Below are positions 52,035 to 60,728 of a stretch of 64,000 nucleotides of DNA, one piece after another (within the stretch, counting starts at the first letter, position 1; every line of letters begins with the position of its first letter). The notes beneath the pieces were generated by a model, which was not told the DNA's origin, ran no database searches, and saw only the letters and a program-made list of their open reading frames with translations. Both the position numbers and the translations under genes were made by a program. Origin of the DNA: an uncultured Muribaculaceae bacterium. GTDB lineage: Bacteria > Bacteroidota > Bacteroidia > Bacteroidales > Muribaculaceae. The DNA lies in contig CAJTME010000012.1 of the NCBI GenBank assembly GCA_910577315.1, positions 42,398 to 106,397 of the forward strand. Direction: 5' to 3'.

Positions 52035-52313
52035 ATGGCTAAAGAATCAATGAAGGCCCGCGAGGTGAAGCGCGCCAAACTCGTCGCCAAGTTCGCTGAG
52101 CGCAAGGCCGCTCTCAAGGCCCAGGGCGACTACGAGGCATACCAGGAGCTCCAGAAGTTCCCCAAGAACGCTTCCCGCGTGCGCATGCACAACCGCTGCT
52201 CCATCACCGGCCGCCCCAAAGGCTACATGCGTGAATTCGGCATCAGCCGCATCCAGTTCCGCGAGATGGCTTCCGCCGGCCTGATACCCGGTGTCAAGAA
52301 AGCTTCCTGGTAA
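52035..52313 (+). CDS. rpsN: Ribosomal protein uS14 (zinc-free type)
   Basis: The 92-residue protein has the C-terminal HNRCSITGRPKGYMREFGIS and RIQFREMASAGLIPGVKKASW. Only one cysteine is present, so it is the form without a zinc ribbon. A 174-base gap follows before rpsH. Confidence 0.97.
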   Translation: MAKESMKAREVKRAKLVAKFAERKAALKAQGDYEAYQELQKFPKNASRVRMHNRCSITGRPKGYMREFGISRIQFREMASAGLIPGVKKASW

Positions 52314-52487
52314 GCACGTCGTTAACGCTTATACCCGAAGCATTCATGCAAAATCCGGGGGCCGGCACTCCCTTCCCACCTTCTTCTCAAGCGAAAAGGT
52401 CGGCTCCCTCCCTTTTTTCTTTATAAACACAAGAGCATTAAATATTGTTGGGAACCAATTCCCAATCAATTTAAACAACCAATAACA
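52314..52487 (+). promoter_or_regulatory. Long intercistronic region between rpsN and rpsH with a perfect hairpin
   Basis: This gap is far longer than its neighbours (mostly 1-40 bases). It has a pyrimidine-rich stretch with CCCTTTTTTC near 52420 and a perfect TTGGGAA-CCAA-TTCCCAA stem-loop at 52448-52465, 23 bases before the rpsH ATG. In E. coli S8 controls the spc operon through the rplE mRNA. A local control site or processing site is possible here. Confidence 0.45.
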
Positions 52488-52886
52488 ATGACAGATCCCA
52501 TAGCAGATTACCTTACAAGATTGAGGAACGCTATCAAGGCCAACCACCGCGTTGTCGAGATTCCCGCCTCAAACTTGAAAAAAGAAATCACTAAGATTCT
52601 CTTCGAGCAGGGCTACATCCTGAACTACAAGTTCATCGAAGGCGAAAACCCTGCCGGCACCATCAAAATCGCCCTCAAGTACGATCCCGTTGACCGCGTC
52701 AACGCCATCAAGGGTCTCCGCCGCGTTTCGCGTCCGGGTCTCCGCCAGTACACGGGCTACAAGGACATGCCTCGCGTCCTCAACGGCCTCGGCATCGCCA
52801 TCCTCTCCACCTCCCGCGGTGTGATGACAAACAAAAAAGCTGCCGAACTTAAAGTAGGCGGCGAAGTTCTCTGCTACGTTTACTAA
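52488..52886 (+). CDS. rpsH: Ribosomal protein uS8
   Basis: The 132-residue 30S protein starts MTDPIADYLTRLRNAIKA and ends with the signature STSRGVMTNKKAAELKVGGE. Its mRNA leader is the unusual hairpin-bearing gap upstream. Confidence 0.98.
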   Translation: MTDPIADYLTRLRNAIKANHRVVEIPASNLKKEITKILFEQGYILNYKFIEGENPAGTIKIALKYDPVDRVNAIKGLRRVSRPGLRQYTGYKDMPRVLNGLGIAILSTSRGVMTNKKAAELKVGGEVLCYVY

Positions 52887-52905
52887 TCTTTAATCCACCA
52901 AGCAA

Positions 52906-53460
52906 ATGTCACGTATAGGTAAAGCTCCCATCGCAATCCCTGCCGGCGTTACGGTCGAGGTTAAAGACCACGTAGTAACCGTAAAAGGCAAAAACGGCAG
53001 CCTCGAGCAAAAAGTAAATCCCGACATCAACGTTGAAGTGAAGGACGGTCACGTTTACGTAACCCGTCCCAGCGACGAACGCGAGCACCGCGCCCAGCAC
53101 GGTCTCTACCGCGCCCTTATCCACAACATGGTTGTCGGCGTCTCGGAAGGCTACAAGAAAGAAATGGAATTAGTTGGCGTCGGCTACCGTGCCGCAGCTA
53201 CGGGCCAGGTGCTCGAGCTCTCCCTCGGTTTCTCGCACGCAATATATATCAAGCTTCCCCCCGAAGTCAAGGTTGAGGCCAAGTCAGAGCGTAACAAAAA
53301 CCCGCTCATCATCCTCACCTCCGACGACAAGCAGCTCCTCGGCCAGGTATGCGCCAAGATTCGTTCCCTGCGCAAGCCCGAACCCTACAAGGGCAAAGGT
53401 ATCAAGTTTGTTGGCGAAGTTATTCGCCGTAAGTCCGGCAAAACTGCCGGTGCCAAATAA
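52906..53460 (+). CDS. rplF: Ribosomal protein uL6
   Basis: The 184-residue protein has MSRIGKAPIAIPAGV and the C-terminal motif RKPEPYKGKGIKFVGEVIRR. It lies near the factor-binding site. Confidence 0.98.
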   Translation: MSRIGKAPIAIPAGVTVEVKDHVVTVKGKNGSLEQKVNPDINVEVKDGHVYVTRPSDEREHRAQHGLYRALIHNMVVGVSEGYKKEMELVGVGYRAAATGQVLELSLGFSHAIYIKLPPEVKVEAKSERNKNPLIILTSDDKQLLGQVCAKIRSLRKPEPYKGKGIKFVGEVIRRKSGKTAGAK

Positions 53461-53476
53461 ATAAATTGACACCATC

Positions 53477-53818
53477 ATGATTTCCAAGATAGACAGAAGA
53501 AACAAAATCAAGGCCCGTATCCGCGGCCGCATCTCCGGCACCGCTGCTCGTCCCCGCATGACTGTTTTCCGCTCCAACAAGCAGATCTACGTTCAGCTCG
53601 TCGACGACCTTGCCGGCAAGACCCTCGTATCGACCTCGTCAAAGGGTATCGCCGAAGGCACCAAGACTGAAATCGCTGCCGTCGTTGGCGAAAACATCGC
53701 CAAGAAAGCTCTCGAGGCCGGTATCACCGAAGTAGTTTTCGACCGTAACGGTTATCTTTTCCACGGTCGCGTTAAATCACTCGCCGACGCTGCCCGCAAA
53801 GGCGGCCTTAAATTCTGA
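53477..53818 (+). CDS. rplR: Ribosomal protein uL18
   Basis: The 113-residue 5S-rRNA-binding protein (MISKIDRRNKIKARIRGRIS, ending FHGRVKSLADAARKGGLKF) follows rplF by 16 bases. Confidence 0.97.
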   Translation: MISKIDRRNKIKARIRGRISGTAARPRMTVFRSNKQIYVQLVDDLAGKTLVSTSSKGIAEGTKTEIAAVVGENIAKKALEAGITEVVFDRNGYLFHGRVKSLADAARKGGLKF

Positions 53819-53826
53819 TAATCGTT

Positions 53827-54345
53827 ATGGCTAATAAGAACAACCGCGTAAAATCAACCAACGACCTCGAACTCAAGGATCGTCTGGTCGCCATTAACCG
53901 CGTAACCAAAGTTACCAAAGGTGGCCGCACCTTCACCTTCGCCGCAATCGTTGTAGTAGGCAACGAGGACGGTATCGTAGGCTGGGGCCTCGGCAAAGCC
54001 AATGAAGTACAGGCCGCCATCGCCAAAGGCGTGGAAGCTGCCAAGAAGAACCTCATCAAGGTTCCCGTGCACAAAGGCACCATCCCCCACGAACAGCTCG
54101 CCAAGTTCGGCGGCTCGCGCATCATCCTCAAGCCCGCTTCGCACGGTACTGGTGTGAAGGCCGGCGGTGCAATGCGTGCCGTGCTTGAGAGCGTGGGCAT
54201 CACCGACGTGCTTGCAAAGAGCAAGGGCTCGTCCAACCCCCACAACCTCGTGAAAGCCACCATCGCCGCCCTCGGCGAGATGCGCTCGCCCGCCCAGGTG
54301 GCCCAGAACCGCGGCGTGTCGGTAGAACAAGTATTCAAAGGCTAA
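53827..54345 (+). CDS. rpsE: Ribosomal protein uS5
   Basis: The 172-residue protein contains RVTKVTKGGRTFTFAAIVVV and GIVGWGLGKANEVQAAIAKG. It lines the mRNA entry and affects decoding accuracy. Confidence 0.98.
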   Translation: MANKNNRVKSTNDLELKDRLVAINRVTKVTKGGRTFTFAAIVVVGNEDGIVGWGLGKANEVQAAIAKGVEAAKKNLIKVPVHKGTIPHEQLAKFGGSRIILKPASHGTGVKAGGAMRAVLESVGITDVLAKSKGSSNPHNLVKATIAALGEMRSPAQVAQNRGVSVEQVFKG

Positions 54346-54357
54346 AATCCAACACCA

Positions 54358-54537
54358 ATGGCAAAAATCAAAATCACCCAGATAAAGAGCCGCATCAAGT
54401 GCCCCGCAGTGCAGAAGCGCACCCTCGATGCCCTCGGCCTCAAGAAAATGCATCACTCGGTAGTTAAGGAAAACACCCCCGACGTGATGGGTATGGTTAA
54501 CGTAGTTCGCCACCTCGTAGAAGTGACCAACGAATAA
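54358..54537 (+). CDS. rpmD: Ribosomal protein uL30
   Basis: A 59-residue frame (MAKIKITQIKSRIKCPAVQK, then RTLDALGLKKMHHSVV) between rpsE and rplO is the expected small 50S protein with the L30 fold. It sits 12 bases after rpsE. Confidence 0.95.
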   Translation: MAKIKITQIKSRIKCPAVQKRTLDALGLKKMHHSVVKENTPDVMGMVNVVRHLVEVTNE

Positions 54538-54553
54538 ACTTTTGATTATCACT

Positions 54554-55006
54554 ATGGACTTAAGCAATATCAAACCCGCCGCAGGCTCCGTCCGCCCCAA
54601 CACCCGTGTTGGCCGTGGCGCTGGCTCTGGCAAGGGCGGCACTTCGACCCGCGGTCACAAAGGTGCCAAATCGCGTAGCGGCTACAGCCGTAAAATTGGC
54701 TTCGAGGGTGGCCAGATGCCCCTTCAGCGCCGTCTCCCCAAATGGGGTTTCAACAACATCAACCGCAAGGAGTACAAGGCCATCAACCTCGACCTCATCT
54801 CGGCCCTCGCCGAGGCCAAGGGCATCGAGAAAGTCGGTCTTGAAGAACTCCGCGCAGCCGGCTACATCAACAACCGCCAGCTCGTGAAGATTCTTGCTAA
54901 CGGCGCAGTATCCCGCGCACTCACCGTAGAAGCCCACGCATTCTCCGCAGCAGCCCAGGCTGCCATCGAAGCTGCCGGCGGCTCTGTTCAAAAAATCGAA
55001 AAATAA
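54554..55006 (+). CDS. rplO: Ribosomal protein uL15
   Basis: The 150-residue protein starts at MDLSNIKPAAGSVRPN; the in-frame TTG four codons earlier is not used because relatives begin at this ATG. GSGKGGTSTRGHKGAKSRSG and GFEGGQMPLQRRLPKWGF are diagnostic. Its stop overlaps the secY ATG by one base. Confidence 0.97.
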   Translation: MDLSNIKPAAGSVRPNTRVGRGAGSGKGGTSTRGHKGAKSRSGYSRKIGFEGGQMPLQRRLPKWGFNNINRKEYKAINLDLISALAEAKGIEKVGLEELRAAGYINNRQLVKILANGAVSRALTVEAHAFSAAAQAAIEAAGGSVQKIEK

Positions 55007-56358
55007 TGAGATTCGTCGACACCCTCAAAAACATCTGGACTATCGAAGAACTGCGCAAGCGCATCCTCGTGACCCTTTTGCTGGTGCTCGTCTACCGCTT
55101 GGGCTGCTACGTCGTGCTCCCGGGCATTTCGCCCTCCGACATTGACGCCCTCGCCAACTTCACCAACAAAAGTGGCCTGATGCAGCTGCTCGACATGTTC
55201 TCGGGCGGCGCGTTCTCCCAGGCGTCCATCTTCGCGCTGGGCATCATGCCCTATATCACGGCATCGATTGTCATTCAGCTTTGCGGTATGATTCTGCCCT
55301 CTTTCCAGAAAATGCAAAGAGAGGGTGAGAGCGGTCGCCAAAAACTGAACCAGTACACCCGCTACCTCACAGTGTTGATTCTGGTGCTCCAGGCTCCGGC
55401 CTACCTCATCAACCTCCAGGTACAGGTCAACGGCGCCTCCAACTCCGCCCACCCCATGGTGTTCGGATTCTGGACCGTCGTATATCTCACGATCATCCTC
55501 GCCGCCGGCGCCATGTTCATCCTCTGGCTCGGCGAGCGCATCACTGACCGCGGCATCGGCAACGGCATATCCTTCATCATCCTTGTAGGTATCATCGCCC
55601 GCCTTCCGCAGGCCCTCTGGTATGAGTTCTACTCACGTCTGCCGGGAACCACCGGCGGCCAGGGCGGTCTGGTGATGTTCATCGTTGAAGTTGTCCTTCT
55701 GTTCATCGTCACCGTTGGTGCGGTTCTGCTCGTGCAGGGCACCCGCAAAGTGCCCGTGCAGTATGCCAAGCGCATCGTGGGCAACCGCCAGTACGGAGGC
55801 CAGCGCCAGTACATTCCCCTCAAGGTGAATGCCGCCGGCGTCATGCCCATCATCTTCGCCCAGGCCATCATGTTCATCCCCATGACACTCGCTGGCTTCC
55901 GCGGCGCTGAGAGCGGCTTCCTCCACGCCTTCACCGACATCAACAGCTTCTGGTACAACGCCGTGTTCTTCCTCCTGATTGTTGCGTTCACCTATTTCTA
56001 CACTGCCATCACCGTTCGTCCGAACGACATGGCCGACAACCTCAAGCGCAACAACGCCTTCATCCCCGGCGTGAAGCCCGGCAAGAAAACCGCCGAATAT
56101 CTCGACGCTATCATGTCGCGCATCACCCTCCCCGGCTCCATCTTCCTCGGCGTCGTGGCCATCCTTCCCGCTTTCGCCCGTTTCTTCGGCATCTCGCAGA
56201 ACTTCGCCCAGTTCTTCGGCGGCACATCGCTGCTGATTATGGTAGGCGTCGTTCTCGACACGCTCCAGCAGGTTGAAAGCCACCTGAAGATGCACCACTA
56301 CGACGGCCTGATGAAAGAAGGCACCATCAAGGGACGCACAACTGGTTCCGCCTACTAA
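55006..56358 (+). CDS. secY: Protein translocase subunit SecY
   Basis: The 450-residue channel of the Sec translocon has ten predicted membrane spans. Recognisable parts are LGCYVVLPGI, the plug-region SGGAFSQASIFALGIMPYI, TDRGIGNGISFII and GGTSLLIMVGVVLDTLQQVE. Translational coupling with rplO (one-base overlap) is typical. It handles both secretion and membrane insertion. Confidence 0.98.
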   Translation: MRFVDTLKNIWTIEELRKRILVTLLLVLVYRLGCYVVLPGISPSDIDALANFTNKSGLMQLLDMFSGGAFSQASIFALGIMPYITASIVIQLCGMILPSFQKMQREGESGRQKLNQYTRYLTVLILVLQAPAYLINLQVQVNGASNSAHPMVFGFWTVVYLTIILAAGAMFILWLGERITDRGIGNGISFIILVGIIARLPQALWYEFYSRLPGTTGGQGGLVMFIVEVVLLFIVTVGAVLLVQGTRKVPVQYAKRIVGNRQYGGQRQYIPLKVNAAGVMPIIFAQAIMFIPMTLAGFRGAESGFLHAFTDINSFWYNAVFFLLIVAFTYFYTAITVRPNDMADNLKRNNAFIPGVKPGKKTAEYLDAIMSRITLPGSIFLGVVAILPAFARFFGISQNFAQFFGGTSLLIMVGVVLDTLQQVESHLKMHHYDGLMKEGTIKGRTTGSAY

Positions 56359-56407
56359 TTAATCCCCGACAAAGATTGCCAAGAAGGCTTCTAAAAGAAA
56401 TCGCTCA

Positions 56408-57208
56408 ATGATTTATCTCAAGACTCCGGAAGAAATTCAGAAGATGCGCGAGGCAGCCGACCTCGTCTCGCGCACCATGGGCGAAGTCGCCCGCTGGATC
56501 CAGCCCGGCGTTACCACACGCAAGCTTGACACCATTGCCCGTGAATTCATTCACGACAATGGTGGCAAGCCTGCCTGTCTTGGTTATGAAGGCTTCCCCG
56601 GAACGCTGTGCATCGAGGTCAACGAAACCGTCGTCCACGGTTTCCCCTCGGCCTACGCCCTCCGGGAAGGTGACATAGTCGGCATCGACACCGTAGTCGA
56701 GCTCAACGGTTACAACGGCGACATGGCATATACCTATGCCGTCGGCGACATCGATCCCAAGACTTTCGAACTGTGCAAGACCACTTACGAAAGCCTTTAT
56801 GTCGGAATCGACGCCTGCCGTCCCGGCAAGCGCGTCGGCGACATCGCCAACGCCGTCCAGACTTTCTGCGAGCGCCGGGGTTACTCGGTGGTGCGCGAGA
56901 TGTGTGGCCACGGCATCGGCCGTTCGATGCACGAAAGCCCCGAAGTGCCCAACTACGGGCGCCGCGGTACAGGCGCCGTGCTCCGCAACGGAATGTGCAT
57001 CTGCATCGAGCCTATGATCAATCTCGGCTCGCGCAACATCGTCATCGAGCAGGACGGATGGACTTGCCGCACCCGCGACCGCAAGCCGTCGGCCCACTAC
57101 GAGCACACGCTCGCCCTCTATGACGACGAAACCCACATCCTCACCACTTTCGACTACATCCACCAGGCATATCCCAACCGGTTCGAGTCAAAACCCGAAA
57201 TGAATTAA
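56408..57208 (+). CDS. map: Methionine aminopeptidase type I
   Basis: The 266-residue metalloprotease removes the initiator Met from nascent chains. Metal ligands are visible in DIVGIDTVVELNGYNGD, GHGIGRSMHESPEVPNYG (His and Glu) and CICIEPMINLG. It is slightly longer at the C-terminus than the E. coli enzyme. It lies between secY and infA, a common arrangement. Confidence 0.97.
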   Translation: MIYLKTPEEIQKMREAADLVSRTMGEVARWIQPGVTTRKLDTIAREFIHDNGGKPACLGYEGFPGTLCIEVNETVVHGFPSAYALREGDIVGIDTVVELNGYNGDMAYTYAVGDIDPKTFELCKTTYESLYVGIDACRPGKRVGDIANAVQTFCERRGYSVVREMCGHGIGRSMHESPEVPNYGRRGTGAVLRNGMCICIEPMINLGSRNIVIEQDGWTCRTRDRKPSAHYEHTLALYDDETHILTTFDYIHQAYPNRFESKPEMN

Positions 57209-57216
57209 AAGTTAGT

Positions 57217-57435
57217 ATGGCAAAACAGACAGCAATTGAACAGGACGGCACAATCGTCGAAGCACTATCAAACGCCATGTTCCGTGTCGAACTTGAAAAC
57301 GGACACGAAATCACGGCCCATATCTCCGGAAAGATGCGCATGCACTACATCAAGATTCTTCCCGGCGACAAAGTGCGCGTCGAAATGTCTCCTTACGACC
57401 TTTCAAAAGGCCGCATTGCATTCCGCTATAAATAA
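57217..57435 (+). CDS. infA: Translation initiation factor IF-1
   Basis: The 72-residue OB-fold protein contains MFRVELENGHEITAHISGKM and ends RIAFRYK. It blocks the ribosomal A site during initiation. It is 8 bases after map. Confidence 0.98.
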   Translation: MAKQTAIEQDGTIVEALSNAMFRVELENGHEITAHISGKMRMHYIKILPGDKVRVEMSPYDLSKGRIAFRYK

Positions 57436-57462
57436 AACGAAACTATATAACTAAGAGAAACA

Positions 57463-57579
57463 ATGAAAGTAAGAGCATCAGTGAAAAAACGCACCCCGGA
57501 CTCGAAAATCGTCCGTCGCAAGGGTCGCCTCTACGTGATTAACAAGAAAAACCCCAAGTACAAACAACGTCAAGGATAA
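57463..57579 (+). CDS. rpmJ: Ribosomal protein bL36 lacking the zinc-binding cysteines
   Basis: This 38-residue frame (MKVRASVKKRTPDSKIVRRK, then GRLYVINKKNPKYKQRQG) is the smallest 50S protein. The usual CPxC...C...H zinc ligands are replaced by TPDS, Asn and Tyr, so no cysteine remains. It sits between infA and rpsM. Confidence 0.95.
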   Translation: MKVRASVKKRTPDSKIVRRKGRLYVINKKNPKYKQRQG

Positions 57580-57615
57580 TTTTTGTTATTTTTGCAGAAA
57601 AAATATCAGTAATTT

Positions 57616-57996
57616 ATGGCAATACGTATAGTGGGAGTTGACCTCCCTCAGAACAAGCGCGGTGAAATCGCCCTGACCTACATCTTCGGCATCGGTCGCA
57701 GCTCCGCCAAAAAAATCCTCGAGACCGCCGGCATCGACCCCAACATCAAGGTTCAGGACTGGACCGACGAGCAGGCTGCCAAGGTTCGTGAAGTAATCGG
57801 CGCCGACTACAAGGTTGAAGGTGACCTCCGTTCGGAAATCCAGCTCAACATCAAGCGCCTCATGGACATCGGCTGCTACCGCGGCATCCGCCACCGTATC
57901 GGTCTCCCCGTGCGCGGCCAGTCGACCAAGAACAACGCCCGCACCCGCAAAGGTCGCAAGAAAACCGTCGCTAACAAGAAGAAAGCTACTAAATAA
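57616..57996 (+). CDS. rpsM: Ribosomal protein uS13
   Basis: The 126-residue 30S head protein shows RIVGVDLPQNKRGEIALTYI and RGIRHRIGLPVRGQSTKNNA. A TATTTTTG (57587-57594) upstream could be an internal promoter but lacks a matching -33 site. Confidence 0.98.
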   Translation: MAIRIVGVDLPQNKRGEIALTYIFGIGRSSAKKILETAGIDPNIKVQDWTDEQAAKVREVIGADYKVEGDLRSEIQLNIKRLMDIGCYRGIRHRIGLPVRGQSTKNNARTRKGRKKTVANKKKATK

Positions 57997-58005
57997 TAAC
58001 GAATT

Positions 58006-58395
58006 ATGGCAAAAAAGACAGTCGCACAGAAGAAACGCAACGTCAAGGTCAGCGCTGAAGGCCAGCTCCACGTTCACTCTTCGTTCAACAATATCATTGT
58101 GTGCTTAGCCAACAGCGAAGGCCAGGTAATCTCCTGGTCGTCGGCCGGCAAGATGGGCTTCCGTGGCTCCAAGAAGAACACCCCCTACGCAGCCCAGATG
58201 GCAGCTCAGGATTGCGCCAAAGTAGCCTACGACCTCGGCCTGCGCAAAGTGAAGGCCTACGTGAAAGGTCCCGGCAACGGCCGCGAATCCGCTATCCGCA
58301 CAATCCATGGCGCCGGCATCGAAGTTGTCGAGATCATCGACGTTACTCCGCTGCCCCACAACGGCTGCCGTCCTCCCAAGCGTAGAAGAGTTTAA
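58006..58395 (+). CDS. rpsK: Ribosomal protein uS11
   Basis: The 129-residue platform protein contains VHSSFNNIIVCLANSEGQVI and VEIIDVTPLPHNGCRPPKRR. A 153-base gap with possible RNA structure follows. Confidence 0.98.
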   Translation: MAKKTVAQKKRNVKVSAEGQLHVHSSFNNIIVCLANSEGQVISWSSAGKMGFRGSKKNTPYAAQMAAQDCAKVAYDLGLRKVKAYVKGPGNGRESAIRTIHGAGIEVVEIIDVTPLPHNGCRPPKRRRV

Positions 58396-58449
58396 TAATC
58401 AGTTATCTCTACTTTCTCTTTTAGTTTCAAACTTTAACAATTAACTTTT

Positions 58450-58530
58450 CCGGACTCCGGCATCGCACCGACAGGCGGTGACCGTGTCGCCTCACCTTGA
58501 CAAAGGCCTCCCGGGAGCCGTTCCGGATAA
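58450..58530 (+). promoter_or_regulatory. Structured leader upstream of rpsD
   Basis: Within the 153-base rpsK-rpsD gap several GC stems occur: CCGG-ACT-CCGG (58450-58460), CACCG-ACAGG-CGGTG (58466-58480), which can compete with a GGCG...CGCC pairing, and a CTCCCGGGAG palindrome (58508-58517). S4 regulates its operon by binding mRNA in other bacteria. An S4-responsive or processing element here is inference. Confidence 0.45.
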
Positions 58531-58548
58531 AACTGATTCTTAAATACA

Positions 58549-59154
58549 ATGGCAAGATATACAGGTCCCAAGACCAAAATCGCCCGCAAGTTCGGCGAGC
58601 CCATCTTCGGCGAAGACAAAGTGCTCCAGCGTCGCAACTACCCCCCCGGCCAGCACGGCCAGAACAAGCGCCGCAAAACCTCTGAATACGGCGTACAGCT
58701 CCGTGAGAAGCAGAAAGCCAAATACACCTATGGCGTGCTCGAGAAGCAGTTCCGCAATCTCTTCGCCAAGGCTTCCCGCCTCAAGGGTATCACCGGTGTG
58801 ATTCTTCTCCAGCTTCTTGAATCGCGCCTCGACAATGTGGTTTACCGTCTCGGCATCGCTCCCACCCGCGCCGCTGCCCGTCAGCTGGTTCTCCACCGCC
58901 ACATCACCGTTAACGGCCAGATCGTGAACATCCCCTCCTACCAGGTTACCCCCGGCGAAGTTATCGGTGTGCGCGAGAAGTCGAAATCGCTTGAGGTTAT
59001 CTCCGACGCCCTCGCCGGTTTCAACCACAGCAAATATCCTTGGATTGAATGGGACGAAGCCACCAAGGCCGGCAAGTTCCTCCACCTCCCCGAGCGTGAG
59101 GACATCCCCGAAAACATCAAGGAACAGCTCATCGTCGAGCTCTATTCGAAGTAA
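58549..59154 (+). CDS. rpsD: Ribosomal protein uS4 (zinc-free type)
   Basis: The 201-residue 16S-binding protein starts MARYTGPKTKIARKFGEPIF and contains the S4 RNA-binding domain LDNVVYRLGIAPTRAAARQL. No cysteine knuckle is present at the N-terminus. It precedes rpoA by 23 bases. Confidence 0.98.
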   Translation: MARYTGPKTKIARKFGEPIFGEDKVLQRRNYPPGQHGQNKRRKTSEYGVQLREKQKAKYTYGVLEKQFRNLFAKASRLKGITGVILLQLLESRLDNVVYRLGIAPTRAAARQLVLHRHITVNGQIVNIPSYQVTPGEVIGVREKSKSLEVISDALAGFNHSKYPWIEWDEATKAGKFLHLPEREDIPENIKEQLIVELYSK

Positions 59155-59177
59155 TAATCAATAAATACATCAGATCC

Positions 59178-60170
59178 ATGGCTATTTTAGCATTCCAGAA
59201 ACCCGACAAGGTGCTCATGCTTGAAGCTGACAACTTCTACGGTAAGTTCGAGTTCAAACCCCTGGAGCCCGGCTATGGCATCACCGTGGGCAACGCCCTC
59301 CGCCGCGTTCTTCTCAGCTCGCTCGAAGGATATGCCATCTCCTCCATCAAGATTGACGGAGTAAAACACGAATTCGATACCATCCCCGGCGTCAAGGAAG
59401 ATGTCACCAACATCATCCTTAACCTCAAGCAGGTAGACCTCAAGCAAACCGTCGAGGACACCGACTTTGAGAAGGTTACCATCAACGTTTCGGGAAAAGA
59501 TGTATTCAAGGCCGGCGACATCGGCAAGGCTCTCAGCGGGTTCGAGGTTATGAACCCCGACCTTGTCATCTGTCATTTGGATCAGAGCGCAAGCTTCAAC
59601 ATTACCCTGACAATCAACAAGGGACGTTCGTGGATTCCCGCCGAGGAAAATGTCACCCCCAACGATGACATCGACACCATCGCCATCGACTCCACCTACA
59701 CCCCCATCAAGAACGTCAAGTTCACCGTTGAAAACTTCCGCGTAGACCAAAAGACCGACTACGACAAACTTACTATCGAAATCATCACCAACGGTTCTAT
59801 CCTCCCCAAGGACGCTCTCAAGGAAGCCGCCAAAATCCTGATTCACCACTTCATGCTCTTCTCCGACGAGAAGATTACTCTGGAGACTCAGGTGGCCGAC
59901 ACCAACGAGGTGTTCGACGAAGAAAAACTCCACATGCGCCAGCTCCTCAAGTCGAAGCTGGTCGATATGGACCTCTCCGTCCGCGCCCTCAACTGCCTCA
60001 AGAGCGCCGAGGTCGAAACCCTCGCCGAGCTCGTCGTCTTCAACAAGACCGACCTGCTCAAATTCCGCAACTTCGGCAAAAAGTCGCTCACCGAGCTCGA
60101 AGACCTGCTCACGAGCCTCAACCTGTCGTTCGGAATGGATATAACACCTTACAAATTAGATAAAGAGTAA
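59178..60170 (+). CDS. rpoA: RNA polymerase alpha subunit
   Basis: The 330-residue protein has the N-terminal dimerisation domain (EPGYGITVGNALRRVLLSSL) and the C-terminal DNA- and activator-binding domain (RALNCLKSAEVETLAELV, then NFGKKSLTELEDLL), joined by a short linker. It nucleates polymerase assembly. It lies between rpsD and rplQ as in most bacteria. Confidence 0.98.
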   Translation: MAILAFQKPDKVLMLEADNFYGKFEFKPLEPGYGITVGNALRRVLLSSLEGYAISSIKIDGVKHEFDTIPGVKEDVTNIILNLKQVDLKQTVEDTDFEKVTINVSGKDVFKAGDIGKALSGFEVMNPDLVICHLDQSASFNITLTINKGRSWIPAEENVTPNDDIDTIAIDSTYTPIKNVKFTVENFRVDQKTDYDKLTIEIITNGSILPKDALKEAAKILIHHFMLFSDEKITLETQVADTNEVFDEEKLHMRQLLKSKLVDMDLSVRALNCLKSAEVETLAELVVFNKTDLLKFRNFGKKSLTELEDLLTSLNLSFGMDITPYKLDKE

Positions 60171-60175
60171 CTCCG

Positions 60176-60652
60176 ATGAGACACAATAAAAAATTCAATC
60201 ACCTTGGCCGCAAGAAAGCCCACCGCGACGCGCTGCTGGCCAACATGACCATCTCACTCATCCTCCACAAGCGCATCTTCACCACGCTCGCCAAAGCCAA
60301 GGCCCTCCGCGTCTATGCCGAGCCCCTGATCAACCGCGCCAAGGAAGACACCACCCCCAACCGCCGCCTCGTTTTCGCTCACCTTCAGAGCAAGGAGGCC
60401 GTCACCGAGCTCTTCAACGAAGTGGCTCAGAAGATTGCCGACCGTCCCGGCGGTTACACCCGCATCCTCAAGACCGGCAACCGCCTCGGCGACAACGCCA
60501 AGACCTGCTTCATCGAGCTCGTTGACTACAACGAAGCCATGCTGAAGGACAAAGGCGCTGCAAAAGCCAAGACTACCCGCCGCTCGCGCAAGAAGGCCGC
60601 AGCTCCCGCTGCCGAAGCCGCTCCCGCCGCAGAGGAACCCAAGGCCGAATAA
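60176..60652 (+). CDS. rplQ: Ribosomal protein bL17 with extended tail
   Basis: The 158-residue protein starts MRHNKKFNHLGRKKAHRDAL. The conserved part ends at about residue 120 (TCFIELVDYNEAM); the rest is a Lys/Ala/Glu-rich low-complexity tail (RRSRKKAAAPAAEAAP), as often seen in Bacteroidota. It is the last gene of the operon. Confidence 0.97.
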   Translation: MRHNKKFNHLGRKKAHRDALLANMTISLILHKRIFTTLAKAKALRVYAEPLINRAKEDTTPNRRLVFAHLQSKEAVTELFNEVAQKIADRPGGYTRILKTGNRLGDNAKTCFIELVDYNEAMLKDKGAAKAKTTRRSRKKAAAPAAEAAPAAEEPKAE

Positions 60653-60671
60653 CATTCAGCTGATGACAATA

Positions 60672-60708
60672 AAAAGCGTTCGTTCTCATCGAGAGAGCGG
60701 ACGCTTTT
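60672..60708. terminator. Terminator at the end of the ribosomal operon
   Basis: AAAAGCGT-CG-TCTC stem with its complement GAGAGCG-GACGCTTTT around ATCGA. A-tract and T-tract on both sides make it usable by the convergent lipoprotein gene as well. Confidence 0.88.
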
Positions 60709-60728
60709 GTCTGTTTATTGCTGAGCGG

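Noticed and set aside
57587..57594. Internal promoter before rpsM (TATTTTTG)
   Set aside because: T-rich sequence fits by chance and no -33 element is found at 19-20 bases.
60540..60652. The Ala/Lys/Glu-rich end of bL17 as a frameshift or fusion
   Set aside because: Low-complexity basic tails on bL17 are ordinary in Bacteroidota, and the frame is intact up to the terminator.
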